Positions 1-7,203 of a DNA stretch of 11,793 nt are shown here, one piece after another. Each line of letters opens with the position of its first letter. The stretch's first letter is position 1. This DNA comes from Lachnoclostridium sp. UBA7097. GTDB lineage: Bacteria > Bacillota > Clostridia > Lachnospirales > Lachnospiraceae. The stretch covers positions 1 through 11,793 of the forward strand of contig DKYP01000023.1 of assembly GCA_002499945.1 (NCBI GenBank), written 5' to 3'. The notes beneath the pieces were generated by a model. The model made no database searches. It saw only the letters and a program-made list of their open reading frames with translations, and had not been told where the DNA came from. The position numbers and the translations under genes were made by a program.

Positions 1-39
1 TATGTCCAAAAAACTTATTGAAGAATTTAAAAGTTTTGA

Positions 40-68
40 TTGACATCTATAATTCTATCTGATATTAT
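40..68 (+). promoter_or_regulatory. Sigma-A-type promoter of the tRNA-Leu gene
   Basis: A perfect -35 box TTGACA (40-45) and a -10 box TATTAT (63-68) are separated by 17 bp. Transcription would start near 75, about 20 nt before the mature tRNA 5' end at 96. The near-consensus boxes fit a strong stable-RNA promoter. Bases 1-39 show no other feature. Confidence 0.8.
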
Positions 69-95
69 AGATAAGTACTGTTAAAATATCCGCCT

Positions 96-179
96 GCGGA
101 AGTGCTGGAATTGGCAGACAGGCATGATTCAGGTTCATGTGCCGGCAACGGCGTGTGGGTTCAAGTCCCATCTTCCGCA
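96..179 (+). tRNA. tRNA-Leu (anticodon CAG)
   Basis: This is a class II leucine tRNA. The acceptor arm GCGGAAG (96-102) pairs with CTTCCGC (172-178), and A179 is the discriminator base. The anticodon stem-loop CATGA-TTCAGGT-TCATG holds anticodon CAG at 130-132, which reads CUG codons. A long variable arm (GCCGGCAACGGC region) and a TTCAAGT T-loop are present. The CCA end is not encoded, so it must be added after transcription. The gene stands alone with its own promoter and terminator. tRNA-Leu 3' ends are common integration targets, and accessory genes follow here, but no second copy of the 3' end was seen in this window. Confidence 0.95.
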
Positions 180-185
180 TTAGTT

Positions 186-232
186 AAAAATAAGGAAACC
201 TTGAAAATTTAGGTTTCCTTATTTTTTGTTTT
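186..232 (+). terminator. Intrinsic terminator of tRNA-Leu, possibly bidirectional
   Basis: A 16-bp perfect stem (186-201 with 211-226) has a 9-nt loop and runs into T-rich sequence up to 238. On the minus strand the same stem is followed by five T residues, so it could also stop the toxin-antitoxin transcript arriving from the right. Confidence 0.85.
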
Positions 233-318
233 TTTTTTAGGATTTGGATACTGCTTCCTCTCGTTCTGTTGCTGCCATGAATAAAATAAAGCCAATACCA
301 ATTCCCTGTCTTTTACTT

Positions 319-582
319 TTATTTGTCGTTGTAATGTCCTTTACATGAAGCAATAATAATTGCACCATCTTTTTCCTTATAGACAATCCTGTTAGATTCA
401 TCTATACGCCTGCTCCACCATCCGCTTTGGTTGTTTTTTAGTGGCTCTGGCTTTCCAACCCCTTCAAAAGTATTCCGTTGTATATCCTTTATTAATAAAT
501 TTATTCTTTTAAGTGTTTTCTTGTCTTGTGTCTGCCAGCAGCAGTAATCTTTCCATGCACTTTCTTCCCAAAGCAGCCTCAT
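319..582 (-). CDS. yoeB: YoeB-type toxin, ribosome-dependent mRNA interferase
   Basis: This 87-residue protein resembles E. coli YoeB along its whole length, with landmarks such as LWxExxWxDY near the N-terminus, FEGxGKPEPLK at 39-49 and WWSRRI at 55-60. The residues known to be needed for mRNA cleavage in YoeB are present at the same numbers: E46, R65, H83 and Y84. The family cleaves mRNA in the ribosomal A site and is neutralised by binding its antitoxin. The ATG shares one base with the antitoxin stop codon (TAATG). A ribosome binding site, GAGGTGG, lies inside the antitoxin 3' end, so translation should be coupled. The toxin appears intact. What is unusual is the partner, which is RelB/DinJ-like rather than the usual YefM. 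Confidence 0.93.
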   Translation of the reverse strand: MRLLWEESAWKDYCCWQTQDKKTLKRINLLIKDIQRNTFEGVGKPEPLKNNQSGWWSRRIDESNRIVYKEKDGAIIIASCKGHYNDK

Positions 583-845
583 TAATCCACCTCTATCAAA
601 TCATGTTCTGCCAGATTTGCCAGCCCTTCATCAATATCAGATATAACTTTTTCAAGATGGTTCATGTTGCTCTCACTATAAAACGGGTCTGCTGCCACTT
701 CAAAAGGAATTTTTCTTTCATTTCCAACTTTAACTGCAAAAATATTGAAAGCTGTACTTAATGACAAGCCCATTTCTTTGCAGGCAGATTCCATTTTACG
801 TTTTACATCTTCATCAATACAGAAATTTACCATTGTCTGTGCCAT
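582..845 (-). CDS. RelB/DinJ-family antitoxin
   Basis: This 87-residue protein has the RelB/DinJ N-terminal ribbon-helix-helix pattern: a short strand (MVNFCIDED), helix 1 (VKRKMESACKEMG), then LSLSTAFNIFAVKV and the typical IPFEV segment. The acidic C-terminal half (SDIDEGLANL...) would be the toxin-binding tail. The start at 845 is chosen because GGAGG (859-855) lies nine bases upstream. An in-frame upstream ATG at 890 falls inside the promoter and would add 15 non-conserved residues. The gene is first in a two-gene operon and overlaps the YoeB-type toxin by one base. By family knowledge, the antitoxin alone and in complex with toxin represses its own promoter. Confidence 0.9.
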   Translation of the reverse strand: MAQTMVNFCIDEDVKRKMESACKEMGLSLSTAFNIFAVKVGNERKIPFEVAADPFYSESNMNHLEKVISDIDEGLANLAEHDLIEVD

Positions 846-867
846 AAATATATCCCTCCTTTTTTTC

Positions 868-896
868 ATTATAGGATACAAAATACACATTGTAAA
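868..896 (-). promoter_or_regulatory. Promoter and possible operator of the toxin-antitoxin operon
   Basis: On the minus strand, -35 TTTACA (896-891) and -10 TATAAT (873-868) are spaced by exactly 17 bp. The start would be near 861, giving a very short leader before the antitoxin RBS. An inverted repeat TACAA-N8-TTGTA (877-881 and 890-894) lies within the promoter and could be the antitoxin operator. The promoter is well supported; the operator is inference. Confidence 0.75.
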
Positions 897-1162
897 GCGT
901 TTTCTTTATCTGGGTTTCCCCATTTTTAAGAAAATTGGCAGGTAATTGGCGGCAATAACAGAACTTGTTTTAGAAAAAGTTATTTCAAAAGTATACCCCA
1001 TTGCATAAAAAGCAAACTTTGAAATTTTTTATGAAAAAACTGCTAAATCCTCTTTTAATTTCCACATTTTTAAACAGATTACACTGGATATTTACTTTTT
1101 AATAGAAATGAAATACAATATTACAATAATAATTATTACAAGTACCAGGAGGCGGTAAATTT
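897..1162. other. Divergent intergenic region between antitoxin and GHKL kinase genes
   Basis: This AT-rich stretch separates the divergent toxin-antitoxin operon from the kinase gene. It contains the kinase promoter (1091-1119). It also holds an AT-rich imperfect stem (982-992 with 1016-1025) followed by six T residues, which could be a weak terminator. A possible 23-codon reading frame (1031-1102) lacks a ribosome binding site. No further gene is seen. Confidence 0.6.
1091..1119 (+). promoter_or_regulatory. Promoter of the GHKL kinase gene
   Basis: -35 TTTACT (1091-1096) and -10 TACAAT (1114-1119) are spaced by 17 bp. Transcription would begin about 37 nt before the start codon. The kinase therefore appears to have its own promoter and not to depend on an upstream response-regulator gene. 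Confidence 0.6.
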
Positions 1163-1897
1163 ATGTCATATATAATTGTAATTATACCAGTATGTATCCT
1201 TGCTGTTATACTGTCTGCCTTTTTGGCTGGCAGATGGCTGTCATGGCATATGGACAGGCGCACCCTTGCATACCAGAGTGATTTGCTTGCAAAGCATTGT
1301 GAAGAGGTGCAGAATATGTACAGGCAGACAAGGGGCTGGAAGCATGATTACCATGACCATATACAGACTATGAAAGCTTATCTTGCAATGGGAAGGCTAG
1401 AGGAACTTTCTAATTTTTTAAGTGAGCTGGATAAGGATTTGCTGGCTCTTGATACAGTAATTAAAACAGGAAATGTTATGATTGATGCTATTTTAAACAG
1501 CAAGATTTCATTGGCGGTTTCAAGGGGTATTAAAGTAGATGCCAAGGCAGTTGTGCCAAAAGAACTTAAAACACCATTTTCAGAAATTGATTTAAGCCTT
1601 GTTATTGGAAACCTTATGGATAATGCAATGGAGGCGTGTGAGGGAATAAAGGTTAAGGAGAAGCGTTTTATACGTATCTATATTGATATATTAAAGGGGC
1701 AGCTTTATATTTATATTATTAATTCTACAGAGGGCAAAAGAAAAAGGGCAGGCAGGGTTTATAAGTCAACAAAGAAGGAAGCAGGCCACGGTTTTGGGCT
1801 GATGAGGGTTGATAAGGTGGTGGGGCGTTACAATGGCTATCTTGACAGGCAGGATGAGGAGGGGGTTTTTGTAACAGAAATAATGCTTCCATTGTAA
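1163..1897 (+). CDS. AgrC-like GHKL sensor histidine kinase with one TM segment
   Basis: This 244-residue protein has one N-terminal membrane helix (about 3-24) and a short linker. Its phosphoacceptor region HDYHDH starts at H61, matching the HDxxNH pattern of the AgrC/HPK10 group. The GHKL ATPase domain shows an N-box NLMDNAMEA (150-158) and a G-box GHGFGL (208-213). The start is supported by AGGAGG at 1147-1152, ten bases upstream. AgrC relatives usually carry five to seven membrane helices and pair with an AgrA-type receiver-LytTR regulator. Here the sensor part is a single helix, and no receiver-LytTR gene lies beside it. It precedes an ABC exporter pair, which suggests a peptide export or response locus. 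The input signal and partner are unknown. Confidence 0.85.
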   Translation: MSYIIVIIPVCILAVILSAFLAGRWLSWHMDRRTLAYQSDLLAKHCEEVQNMYRQTRGWKHDYHDHIQTMKAYLAMGRLEELSNFLSELDKDLLALDTVIKTGNVMIDAILNSKISLAVSRGIKVDAKAVVPKELKTPFSEIDLSLVIGNLMDNAMEACEGIKVKEKRFIRIYIDILKGQLYIYIINSTEGKRKRAGRVYKSTKKEAGHGFGLMRVDKVVGRYNGYLDRQDEEGVFVTEIMLPL

Positions 1898-1914
1898 ATA
1901 TAAAAAAATTATTA

Positions 1915-1946
1915 CCATTCGTGCACGGTATTTGCCATTCGTGCAC
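1915..1946 (+). promoter_or_regulatory. Perfect direct repeat, candidate LytTR-type operator
   Basis: CCATTCGTGCAC occurs twice (1915-1926 and 1935-1946), separated by 8 bp, giving a 20-bp period. Paired direct repeats about two helical turns apart, just upstream of a weak -35, are the known arrangement of LytTR regulator sites such as VirR boxes and AgrA sites. The ABC operon -10 lies about 30 bp downstream. A related pair sits at 11725-11755. The regulator is inferred and has not been shown. Confidence 0.6.
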
Positions 1947-1953
1947 TTTTTTT
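1921..1953 (+). terminator. Intrinsic terminator after the GHKL kinase gene
   Basis: GTGCACG (1921-1927) pairs with CGTGCAC (1940-1946) across a 12-nt loop, and seven T residues follow (1947-1953). The hairpin overlaps the direct repeats. It would end kinase transcripts and leave the exporters to their own promoter. Confidence 0.65.
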
Positions 1954-1980
1954 ATATTAAAGGGAAATCTGTTTTATAAT
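1952..1980 (+). promoter_or_regulatory. Activator-dependent-looking promoter of the ABC exporter operon
   Basis: A perfect -10 TATAAT (1975-1980) has only a poor -35, TTATAT (1952-1957), at 17-bp spacing. The direct repeats end five bases before that -35. A weak -35 next to a regulator site suggests positive control. The first exporter gene has AGGAGG at 1995-2000. Confidence 0.6.
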
Positions 1981-2008
1981 ATAGAAAAAATGGAAGGAGG
2001 GAAAAAGG

Positions 2009-3856
2009 ATGAAATTTGTCCCAAAACATTATTCTATAATTAGTGATATTATTTATTTTATAAAATATTTCCATAAGCATGAGCCGGTTGTGCTTCTTTT
2101 ATGCGGGGTGGAGATAATCTTAGGGGCAGCCACTCCGCTTGCTGGAATTTACCTGCCTAAAGCTGCAATAGACCTTGCGGTACAGGGGGCTTCTGTACAA
2201 AAGACAGTTATGGTGCTTGTACCATTTACTTTGTTAATTATGGCAGTCTATACATTAAAAACTGCTGTTTCATCTGGAAAGTACAATTATTATAATTCAC
2301 AGCGTGACCAGCTTATGGGGATTTTATTCCTTAAAAGCCTTAAAGTGCCCTATAAGTATACGGAATCAGGGGAAATGAAAAAAGTATACTGGAAAGCTTA
2401 TGATGCTATTAGCATGGGTGACTGGTCGGCACTTTCAAGAATGGTTACAGGAACAACAAATATAACTATAAATATTTTATGTTTTTTACTTTATTCTACT
2501 GTAATAGGGACACTTGATACCTGGCTGCTGCTGGTTCTTGATGTGCTTGCTATTGCCAGTTATTTACTGGATTTATGCCAGATACGTTATGAAGAAAGCC
2601 TGCGTGATGAAATAGCAGAATCAAATAAAAAGTATTATTGTGTTTTAAATTCAATGGGGCATACAAAAGGTGCAAAAGATATCAGGATATTTGGAATGAA
2701 CCACTGGCTGGCAGGGCTCAGGGATATGGTAATTGAAAAGCAGAGGGGCATAAACCAGAAACTTTACAGGAAAAGGTCGTTTTTTGAAAAGGCAGGTTTT
2801 TTGCTTGGTACAGCAAGGGATATGGGAGCTTATACATTTCTTTTACACCAGGCTTTTAAAGGTGAAATAGATGCAGGTGGTTTTGTATTGTATTTTGGTG
2901 CAATTACAGGCTTTTCGGGATTTATAACAAGTATTATGAATTCATTGTCAGAACTGCGCTCTGCTGCAAATGCAACTGATTACTGGCGTGCATATATGGA
3001 ACTTCCTGATGAAGATACCAGTTCTGGAAAAAGGCATACAAGTGAACTGGCAATGCCTTTAAAGATTGAATTTAAAAATGTAAGTTTTGCATACCAGGAT
3101 GCAGGGGAAGATATAGAAGATAATATTGACGGGGAAAAAAAGACGGTTTTTAAAGACTTAAACCTGGAGATAAAAGCAGGGGAGAAAATTGCACTTGTGG
3201 GCGTTAATGGTGCAGGAAAGACTACCTTTGTAAAACTTCTTTGTGGAATGTATGACCCGGATGCAGGGGAAATACTTATAAATGGAATAAACAGAAATGA
3301 ATTTCCAAGAAAAGAAATTTATGGGCTTTTCTCTGCTGTTTTCCAGGAACAGTTTGTGGTTCCTTGTACATTGGGTGAAAATATTGCAATGGACAAAATG
3401 GATAATATAGATGAAGAAAGAGTATGGGAAGCAGTTTCAAAGGCTGGGTTAAAAGAACTTTTTAATAATAAAAACATTACTTTAAAAACATATATGGGAA
3501 AGGCTATTATGAAAGATGGCATAAACCTGTCAGGAGGGCAGCAGCAAAGGCTTTTGCTTGCGAGGGCGCTTTATAAAGATGCGCCGGTACTGGTCTTAGA
3601 TGAACCAACGGCAGCATTAGACCCTGTTGCAGAAAGTGAGGTTTATAATAATTATAATAAATACAGCAAAGGCAAAACTGCGCTTTTTATTTCCCACAGG
3701 CTTGCAAGCACAAGGTTTTCAGACAGGATTATAATGATTGAAAATGGAAAAATAATAGAAGAAGGCAGCCATAATGAATTAATGGGGCTTAATGGCAAAT
3801 ATGCAGAAATGTTCCATATACAGAGCAATTATTATGAAAAGGGGGCAGAAGGATGA
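2009..3856 (+). CDS. ABC exporter half-transporter (TMD-NBD), subunit 1
   Basis: This 615-residue protein has an N-terminal membrane domain of about six helices (clear ones near 27-50, 66-88 and 150-190, with more at 265-310), followed by an ATPase domain. The ATPase motifs are Walker A GVNGAGKTT (398-406), signature LSGGQ (507-511), Walker B LVLDEP with catalytic E532, and the switch histidine H563. All key residues are present, so it should hydrolyse ATP. There is no N-terminal C39 peptidase domain, so it is not a leader-processing bacteriocin exporter. Its stop overlaps the start of the second half-transporter by four bases (ATGA), which points to a heterodimer. The substrate is not identifiable; peptide or drug export is plausible given the AgrC-like kinase next door. 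Confidence 0.92.
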   Translation: MKFVPKHYSIISDIIYFIKYFHKHEPVVLLLCGVEIILGAATPLAGIYLPKAAIDLAVQGASVQKTVMVLVPFTLLIMAVYTLKTAVSSGKYNYYNSQRDQLMGILFLKSLKVPYKYTESGEMKKVYWKAYDAISMGDWSALSRMVTGTTNITINILCFLLYSTVIGTLDTWLLLVLDVLAIASYLLDLCQIRYEESLRDEIAESNKKYYCVLNSMGHTKGAKDIRIFGMNHWLAGLRDMVIEKQRGINQKLYRKRSFFEKAGFLLGTARDMGAYTFLLHQAFKGEIDAGGFVLYFGAITGFSGFITSIMNSLSELRSAANATDYWRAYMELPDEDTSSGKRHTSELAMPLKIEFKNVSFAYQDAGEDIEDNIDGEKKTVFKDLNLEIKAGEKIALVGVNGAGKTTFVKLLCGMYDPDAGEILINGINRNEFPRKEIYGLFSAVFQEQFVVPCTLGENIAMDKMDNIDEERVWEAVSKAGLKELFNNKNITLKTYMGKAIMKDGINLSGGQQQRLLLARALYKDAPVLVLDEPTAALDPVAESEVYNNYNKYSKGKTALFISHRLASTRFSDRIIMIENGKIIEEGSHNELMGLNGKYAEMFHIQSNYYEKGAEG

Positions 3857-5724
3857 ATACAGATTTAACAACAAAAATACCACTTAAGGAACATATAAAA
3901 AATATTAAAAGAATAATGAAAATTATCACAGATATAGATAAATGGTATTTTTTCTTTACAGGAATTGTCCATATTATAAATGTGGTTATTCCATATATAC
4001 AGCTTGTCCTGTCTGCCTATATACTTGACAGCATTATTGCAAAGAAAGATTTTAAAGAAGTTATCCTGGTTATAGCATGTACACTTCTGGTAATTCTGGT
4101 TCTAAGCTTTGTAGCAAGTTCAATCTGGAACCGTATGGAGGTGCGCAGGGAAAAGGCATTTTCACTTTATACATGTATGACACAGACAAGGATGCTTGAT
4201 ATGGATTTTTCAAAAATTGACAGCCCGGAGATAAAAGAACTGCGTGACAGGATAAGGCAGGATAATAACTGGGGTGCAGGGATTAATTCATTATTCTGGC
4301 AGGGAAATTCTATATTATTTGGATTTTTTAATATTATTGGTGCTGTTATTGTCGGGCTGCCAGTTATAAATTTTATGTTTGCATCAGGAAAATATTATGT
4401 AATTATTGTACTTGTGGCACTGGCAGTAATTTTAATAATAGCTATGAAAACAGGTATATATTTTAAGAAGAAAACATACCAGTTTATGTTTGGAAAGATT
4501 AAAGAAGAAGATAAAGAAGACTTAATTACATTTGCCTGGGATTTTGCTTCTGGCAATGGATATAATTATAAAAACGGTAAGGATATAAGGATTTATGGAA
4601 GTTACGGGCTTATGGAACGCTGGTGTACAGGTGCTTTTAAGAATAAAAAGCACCGCAGCCGCTTAAAAGATTCCTCTGCCGGGTGGGCGGGAAAGTATGG
4701 CGCAATAAGCCTTGCGGATGGTGCTATAGAAGGCTGTGCCTATCTTGCAGTAACACTTGCAGCTATTGCGGCAAAAGCTGGGGCAGGGGATATTATAAGG
4801 CTTGCGGGATGCTTTAGGAAAATGCTTTCATCTGCTTATATGCTTATAAATGATATAACTGAATTTGCACTGACAGCCAGAAAGCAGGCAAGCACTATTG
4901 AACTTCTTGGGATGCAGGATGAGATGTATAAAGGGAAGCTTCCTGTTGAAAAGCGGAGCGATAATGAATACCAGATTGAATTTAAAAATGTTACATTCAC
5001 ATATCTGGGAAGCACAGAACCTGCATTAAAAGACTTCTCCATGAAATTAAAAATTGGTGAAAAGCTTGCAGTTGTTGGCATGAATGGTTCTGGTAAAACT
5101 ACTATGATTAAACTTTTATGCCGCCTTTATGACCCTGATGAAGGTGAAATACTTTTAAATGGTGTAAATATATGTAAATTCAGGGCAGATGAGTACAGGC
5201 AGCTTTTCTCAGTTGTATTCCAGGATTATATATTATTTCCATTTCGGCTGGCGCAAAATGTTGCAGCAAGTATAAAATATGATGAAGCGCATGTTAAAAA
5301 ATGCCTGGAAAATGCCGGGTTTAGGGAACGGCTGGAAGAACCGGGTATAGGGATGGAAACATACCTGTATAAAGATTTTGATGATAATGGTGTGGAAATA
5401 TCTGGTGGTGAAGCGCAGAAAATTGCCATAGCAAGGGCTGTATATAAAGATGCACCATTTGTACTTCTGGATGAACCAACTGCAGCACTTGACCCGCTGG
5501 CTGAATATGAAATATATACTAACTTTGATAAAATTATAGATACCAAAACAGCAATTTATATATCACACAGGCTTTCATCATGCCAGTTCTGTGAAAAAAT
5601 TGCAGTATTCCATGAGGGGCGTCTTGTGCAGTATGGAAGCCATGACAAATTGTTAGAAGAGCAGGACGGGAAATATTATGAGATGTGGAATGCACAGGCA
5701 CAATATTATAAACGTGCCACTTAA
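3853..5724 (+). CDS. ABC exporter half-transporter (TMD-NBD), subunit 2
   Basis: This 623-residue partner of the preceding gene has the same order: a membrane domain in roughly the first 330 residues, then an ATPase domain. Walker A is GMNGSGKTT (409-417), the signature is ISGGE (516-520), Walker B is VLLDEP with catalytic E541, and the switch histidine is H572. Heterodimeric exporters often have one degenerate site. Here both Walker B glutamates are kept, and the signature motif differs only modestly from its partner (ISGGEAQ against LSGGQQQ). Translation is coupled through the ATGA overlap. No cargo peptide gene is visible between this gene and the terminator at 5744. Confidence 0.92.
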   Translation: MNTDLTTKIPLKEHIKNIKRIMKIITDIDKWYFFFTGIVHIINVVIPYIQLVLSAYILDSIIAKKDFKEVILVIACTLLVILVLSFVASSIWNRMEVRREKAFSLYTCMTQTRMLDMDFSKIDSPEIKELRDRIRQDNNWGAGINSLFWQGNSILFGFFNIIGAVIVGLPVINFMFASGKYYVIIVLVALAVILIIAMKTGIYFKKKTYQFMFGKIKEEDKEDLITFAWDFASGNGYNYKNGKDIRIYGSYGLMERWCTGAFKNKKHRSRLKDSSAGWAGKYGAISLADGAIEGCAYLAVTLAAIAAKAGAGDIIRLAGCFRKMLSSAYMLINDITEFALTARKQASTIELLGMQDEMYKGKLPVEKRSDNEYQIEFKNVTFTYLGSTEPALKDFSMKLKIGEKLAVVGMNGSGKTTMIKLLCRLYDPDEGEILLNGVNICKFRADEYRQLFSVVFQDYILFPFRLAQNVAASIKYDEAHVKKCLENAGFRERLEEPGIGMETYLYKDFDDNGVEISGGEAQKIAIARAVYKDAPFVLLDEPTAALDPLAEYEIYTNFDKIIDTKTAIYISHRLSSCQFCEKIAVFHEGRLVQYGSHDKLLEEQDGKYYEMWNAQAQYYKRAT

Positions 5725-5743
5725 AACCTGGAAGCAATAATAA

Positions 5744-5783
5744 GCCTGGCAGGATAAAAATTGTCTTTGCCAGGCAGTTTTTT
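5744..5783 (+). terminator. Terminator between convergent operons
   Basis: GCCTGGCA (5744-5751) pairs perfectly with TGCCAGGC (5768-5775) across a 16-nt loop and is followed by AGTTTTTTG on the plus strand. It ends the ABC exporter operon. On the minus strand the hairpin is followed only by TTATTATT, so it is a weaker stop for the convergent kinase transcript. Confidence 0.8.
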
Positions 5784-5787
5784 GTGT

Positions 5788-7200
5788 TTAGTTAGCAGCT
5801 GGAAGCGAAAAGATAAATTCTGTGCCAACGCCTTCAGTGCTTATTACATTTATATTTTCATTATGTGATTCTATTATTTCTTTTGTAATTGAAAGCCCAA
5901 GCCCTGTCCCCTTTTTATCTTTGCCACGGGAAAGGTCTGTCTTATAGAACCTGTCCCAGACTTTGTTTATATTGTCCTTTGGTATGCCTATGCCGTGGTC
6001 TTTAACAGATACAAATGCTTTAGTATTACGTTTTGCAGTATGTATTTCAATAACTGAATTGTTATGGCTGAATTTAACTGCATTATCAAGAAGGTTTTGT
6101 ATAACCTGTTCAATTTTATCTATATCTGCATTTACCATAAGGCTTTTGGCTTCAAAAGTAAGTTCTATGGAAATCTGCTTTTCAGTGCATCTTTGTTCAA
6201 ATGCGGCAGAGCACCGTTTTATTTCATAATTTATGTCAAATGTTGAAATATTCATTGGAACCCCGCCATTTTCAAACTGTCCTAATGCAAGCAGGCTGCT
6301 TGTAAGTTTGGAAAGCCGCTCTGTTTCAAAAAGTATTATATCAAGGTATTTATTCTGCATTCCATATGGTATTGTGCCATCTAAAAGTGCCTGCGTATAC
6401 CCTTTGATAGAAGTAAGGGGTGAACGGAAGTCATGTGATACATTGGCAATAAATTTACGCTGGTAATTGTCCATATCAGACATCTTGCAAGCCATATATT
6501 TTATTGCACCCGCAAGTTCTGACTGTTCATTACCAGAAATCCCTGCCATAGGGTAATCAAACTGGCCGGCAGCGTATTTTCTGGCTGCTTTGGTCATAAG
6601 TTTTACAGGAATGGCAGTCTGTATATAAAGATAAAACATTACCAGCATGACAATTGTGGTAAATGTAATATAGCATAGCACAAGGGCGTCTGTATAATAT
6701 ACTGCCCTGTCCTGCATGGGCTTTAGTTTTTGGGAAATTATAATATAATACAATGTTTCCATTGATTCTGTTACAGGATAAACCACTGCAACAGATTTTT
6801 CAGGAAATATGCCATTAGTATTTGTTTCTGCTATAGTCTGGTACGAAAGGAAATTCTGGTCATAGTTATTTAAAAATTCCCCTTCGCAGTTATTGTCTTT
6901 ATCTGAATCAATAATTATCCTGCTGTCTGGTTCTGTAACTATTATACGTGCTTCTGTTATTTCCTGCATTAATGGGAAATTGTGCTTTAATGCAATTAAT
7001 GTATTGCCAGAGAAGGGCAGGGATATCCCTGGAATATAGTTTTCTGCAATTATATTTGCCTCGTTATAAAGTGAGTCTTTTGCTTCGTTTAATATTTTAT
7101 CATATACAAGCGAAACCCCGTATGTGTTTAAAATTATAAGTGAAGTTATTATAATAAATGTATATGATAACAGGAATTTGGTTCTTAGTGAAAATTTCAT
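5788..7200 (-). CDS. HAMP/HisKA membrane sensor histidine kinase
   Basis: This 470-residue sensor kinase has a first membrane helix at about 9-29, an extracytoplasmic sensor region at 30-170, a second membrane helix at about 172-194 and a HAMP linker at 195-247. The HisKA dimerisation helix contains SHDFRSPL with phosphoacceptor H256. The ATPase domain has an N-box around QNLLDNAVKFS (368-378), G1 DHGIGIP (401-407) and G2 GTGLGL (431-436). The start lies three bases after the response-regulator stop, with only a weak GGGG ribosome site, which suggests coupled translation. It should phosphorylate the adjacent OmpR-type regulator. The signal is unknown. It resembles PhoR/ResE-type kinases in layout but cannot be named more exactly. 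Confidence 0.92.
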   Translation of the reverse strand: MKFSLRTKFLLSYTFIIITSLIILNTYGVSLVYDKILNEAKDSLYNEANIIAENYIPGISLPFSGNTLIALKHNFPLMQEITEARIIVTEPDSRIIIDSDKDNNCEGEFLNNYDQNFLSYQTIAETNTNGIFPEKSVAVVYPVTESMETLYYIIISQKLKPMQDRAVYYTDALVLCYITFTTIVMLVMFYLYIQTAIPVKLMTKAARKYAAGQFDYPMAGISGNEQSELAGAIKYMACKMSDMDNYQRKFIANVSHDFRSPLTSIKGYTQALLDGTIPYGMQNKYLDIILFETERLSKLTSSLLALGQFENGGVPMNISTFDINYEIKRCSAAFEQRCTEKQISIELTFEAKSLMVNADIDKIEQVIQNLLDNAVKFSHNNSVIEIHTAKRNTKAFVSVKDHGIGIPKDNINKVWDRFYKTDLSRGKDKKGTGLGLSITKEIIESHNENINVISTEGVGTEFIFSLPAAN

Positions 7201-7203
7201 ATA

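Noticed and set aside
237..368. Minus-strand 43-codon frame ending in a hydrophobic-then-charged tail (GIGIGFILFMAATERE...)
   Set aside because: It overlaps the toxin 3' end in another frame, shows no clear ribosome binding site and has no recognised family. The last 20 or so codons could be a gene remnant, but this cannot be supported.
982..1030. AT-rich stem (ATTTCAAAAGT with ACTTTGAAAT) followed by T residues
   Set aside because: The stem has very few GC pairs and no plus-strand gene precedes it, so a terminator call is not justified.
1031..1102. Plus-strand 23-codon frame starting MKKLLNPLL, a possible signal peptide upstream of the AgrC-like kinase
   Set aside because: No Shine-Dalgarno sequence precedes the ATG and its 3' end overlaps the kinase -35 box, so it is probably chance.
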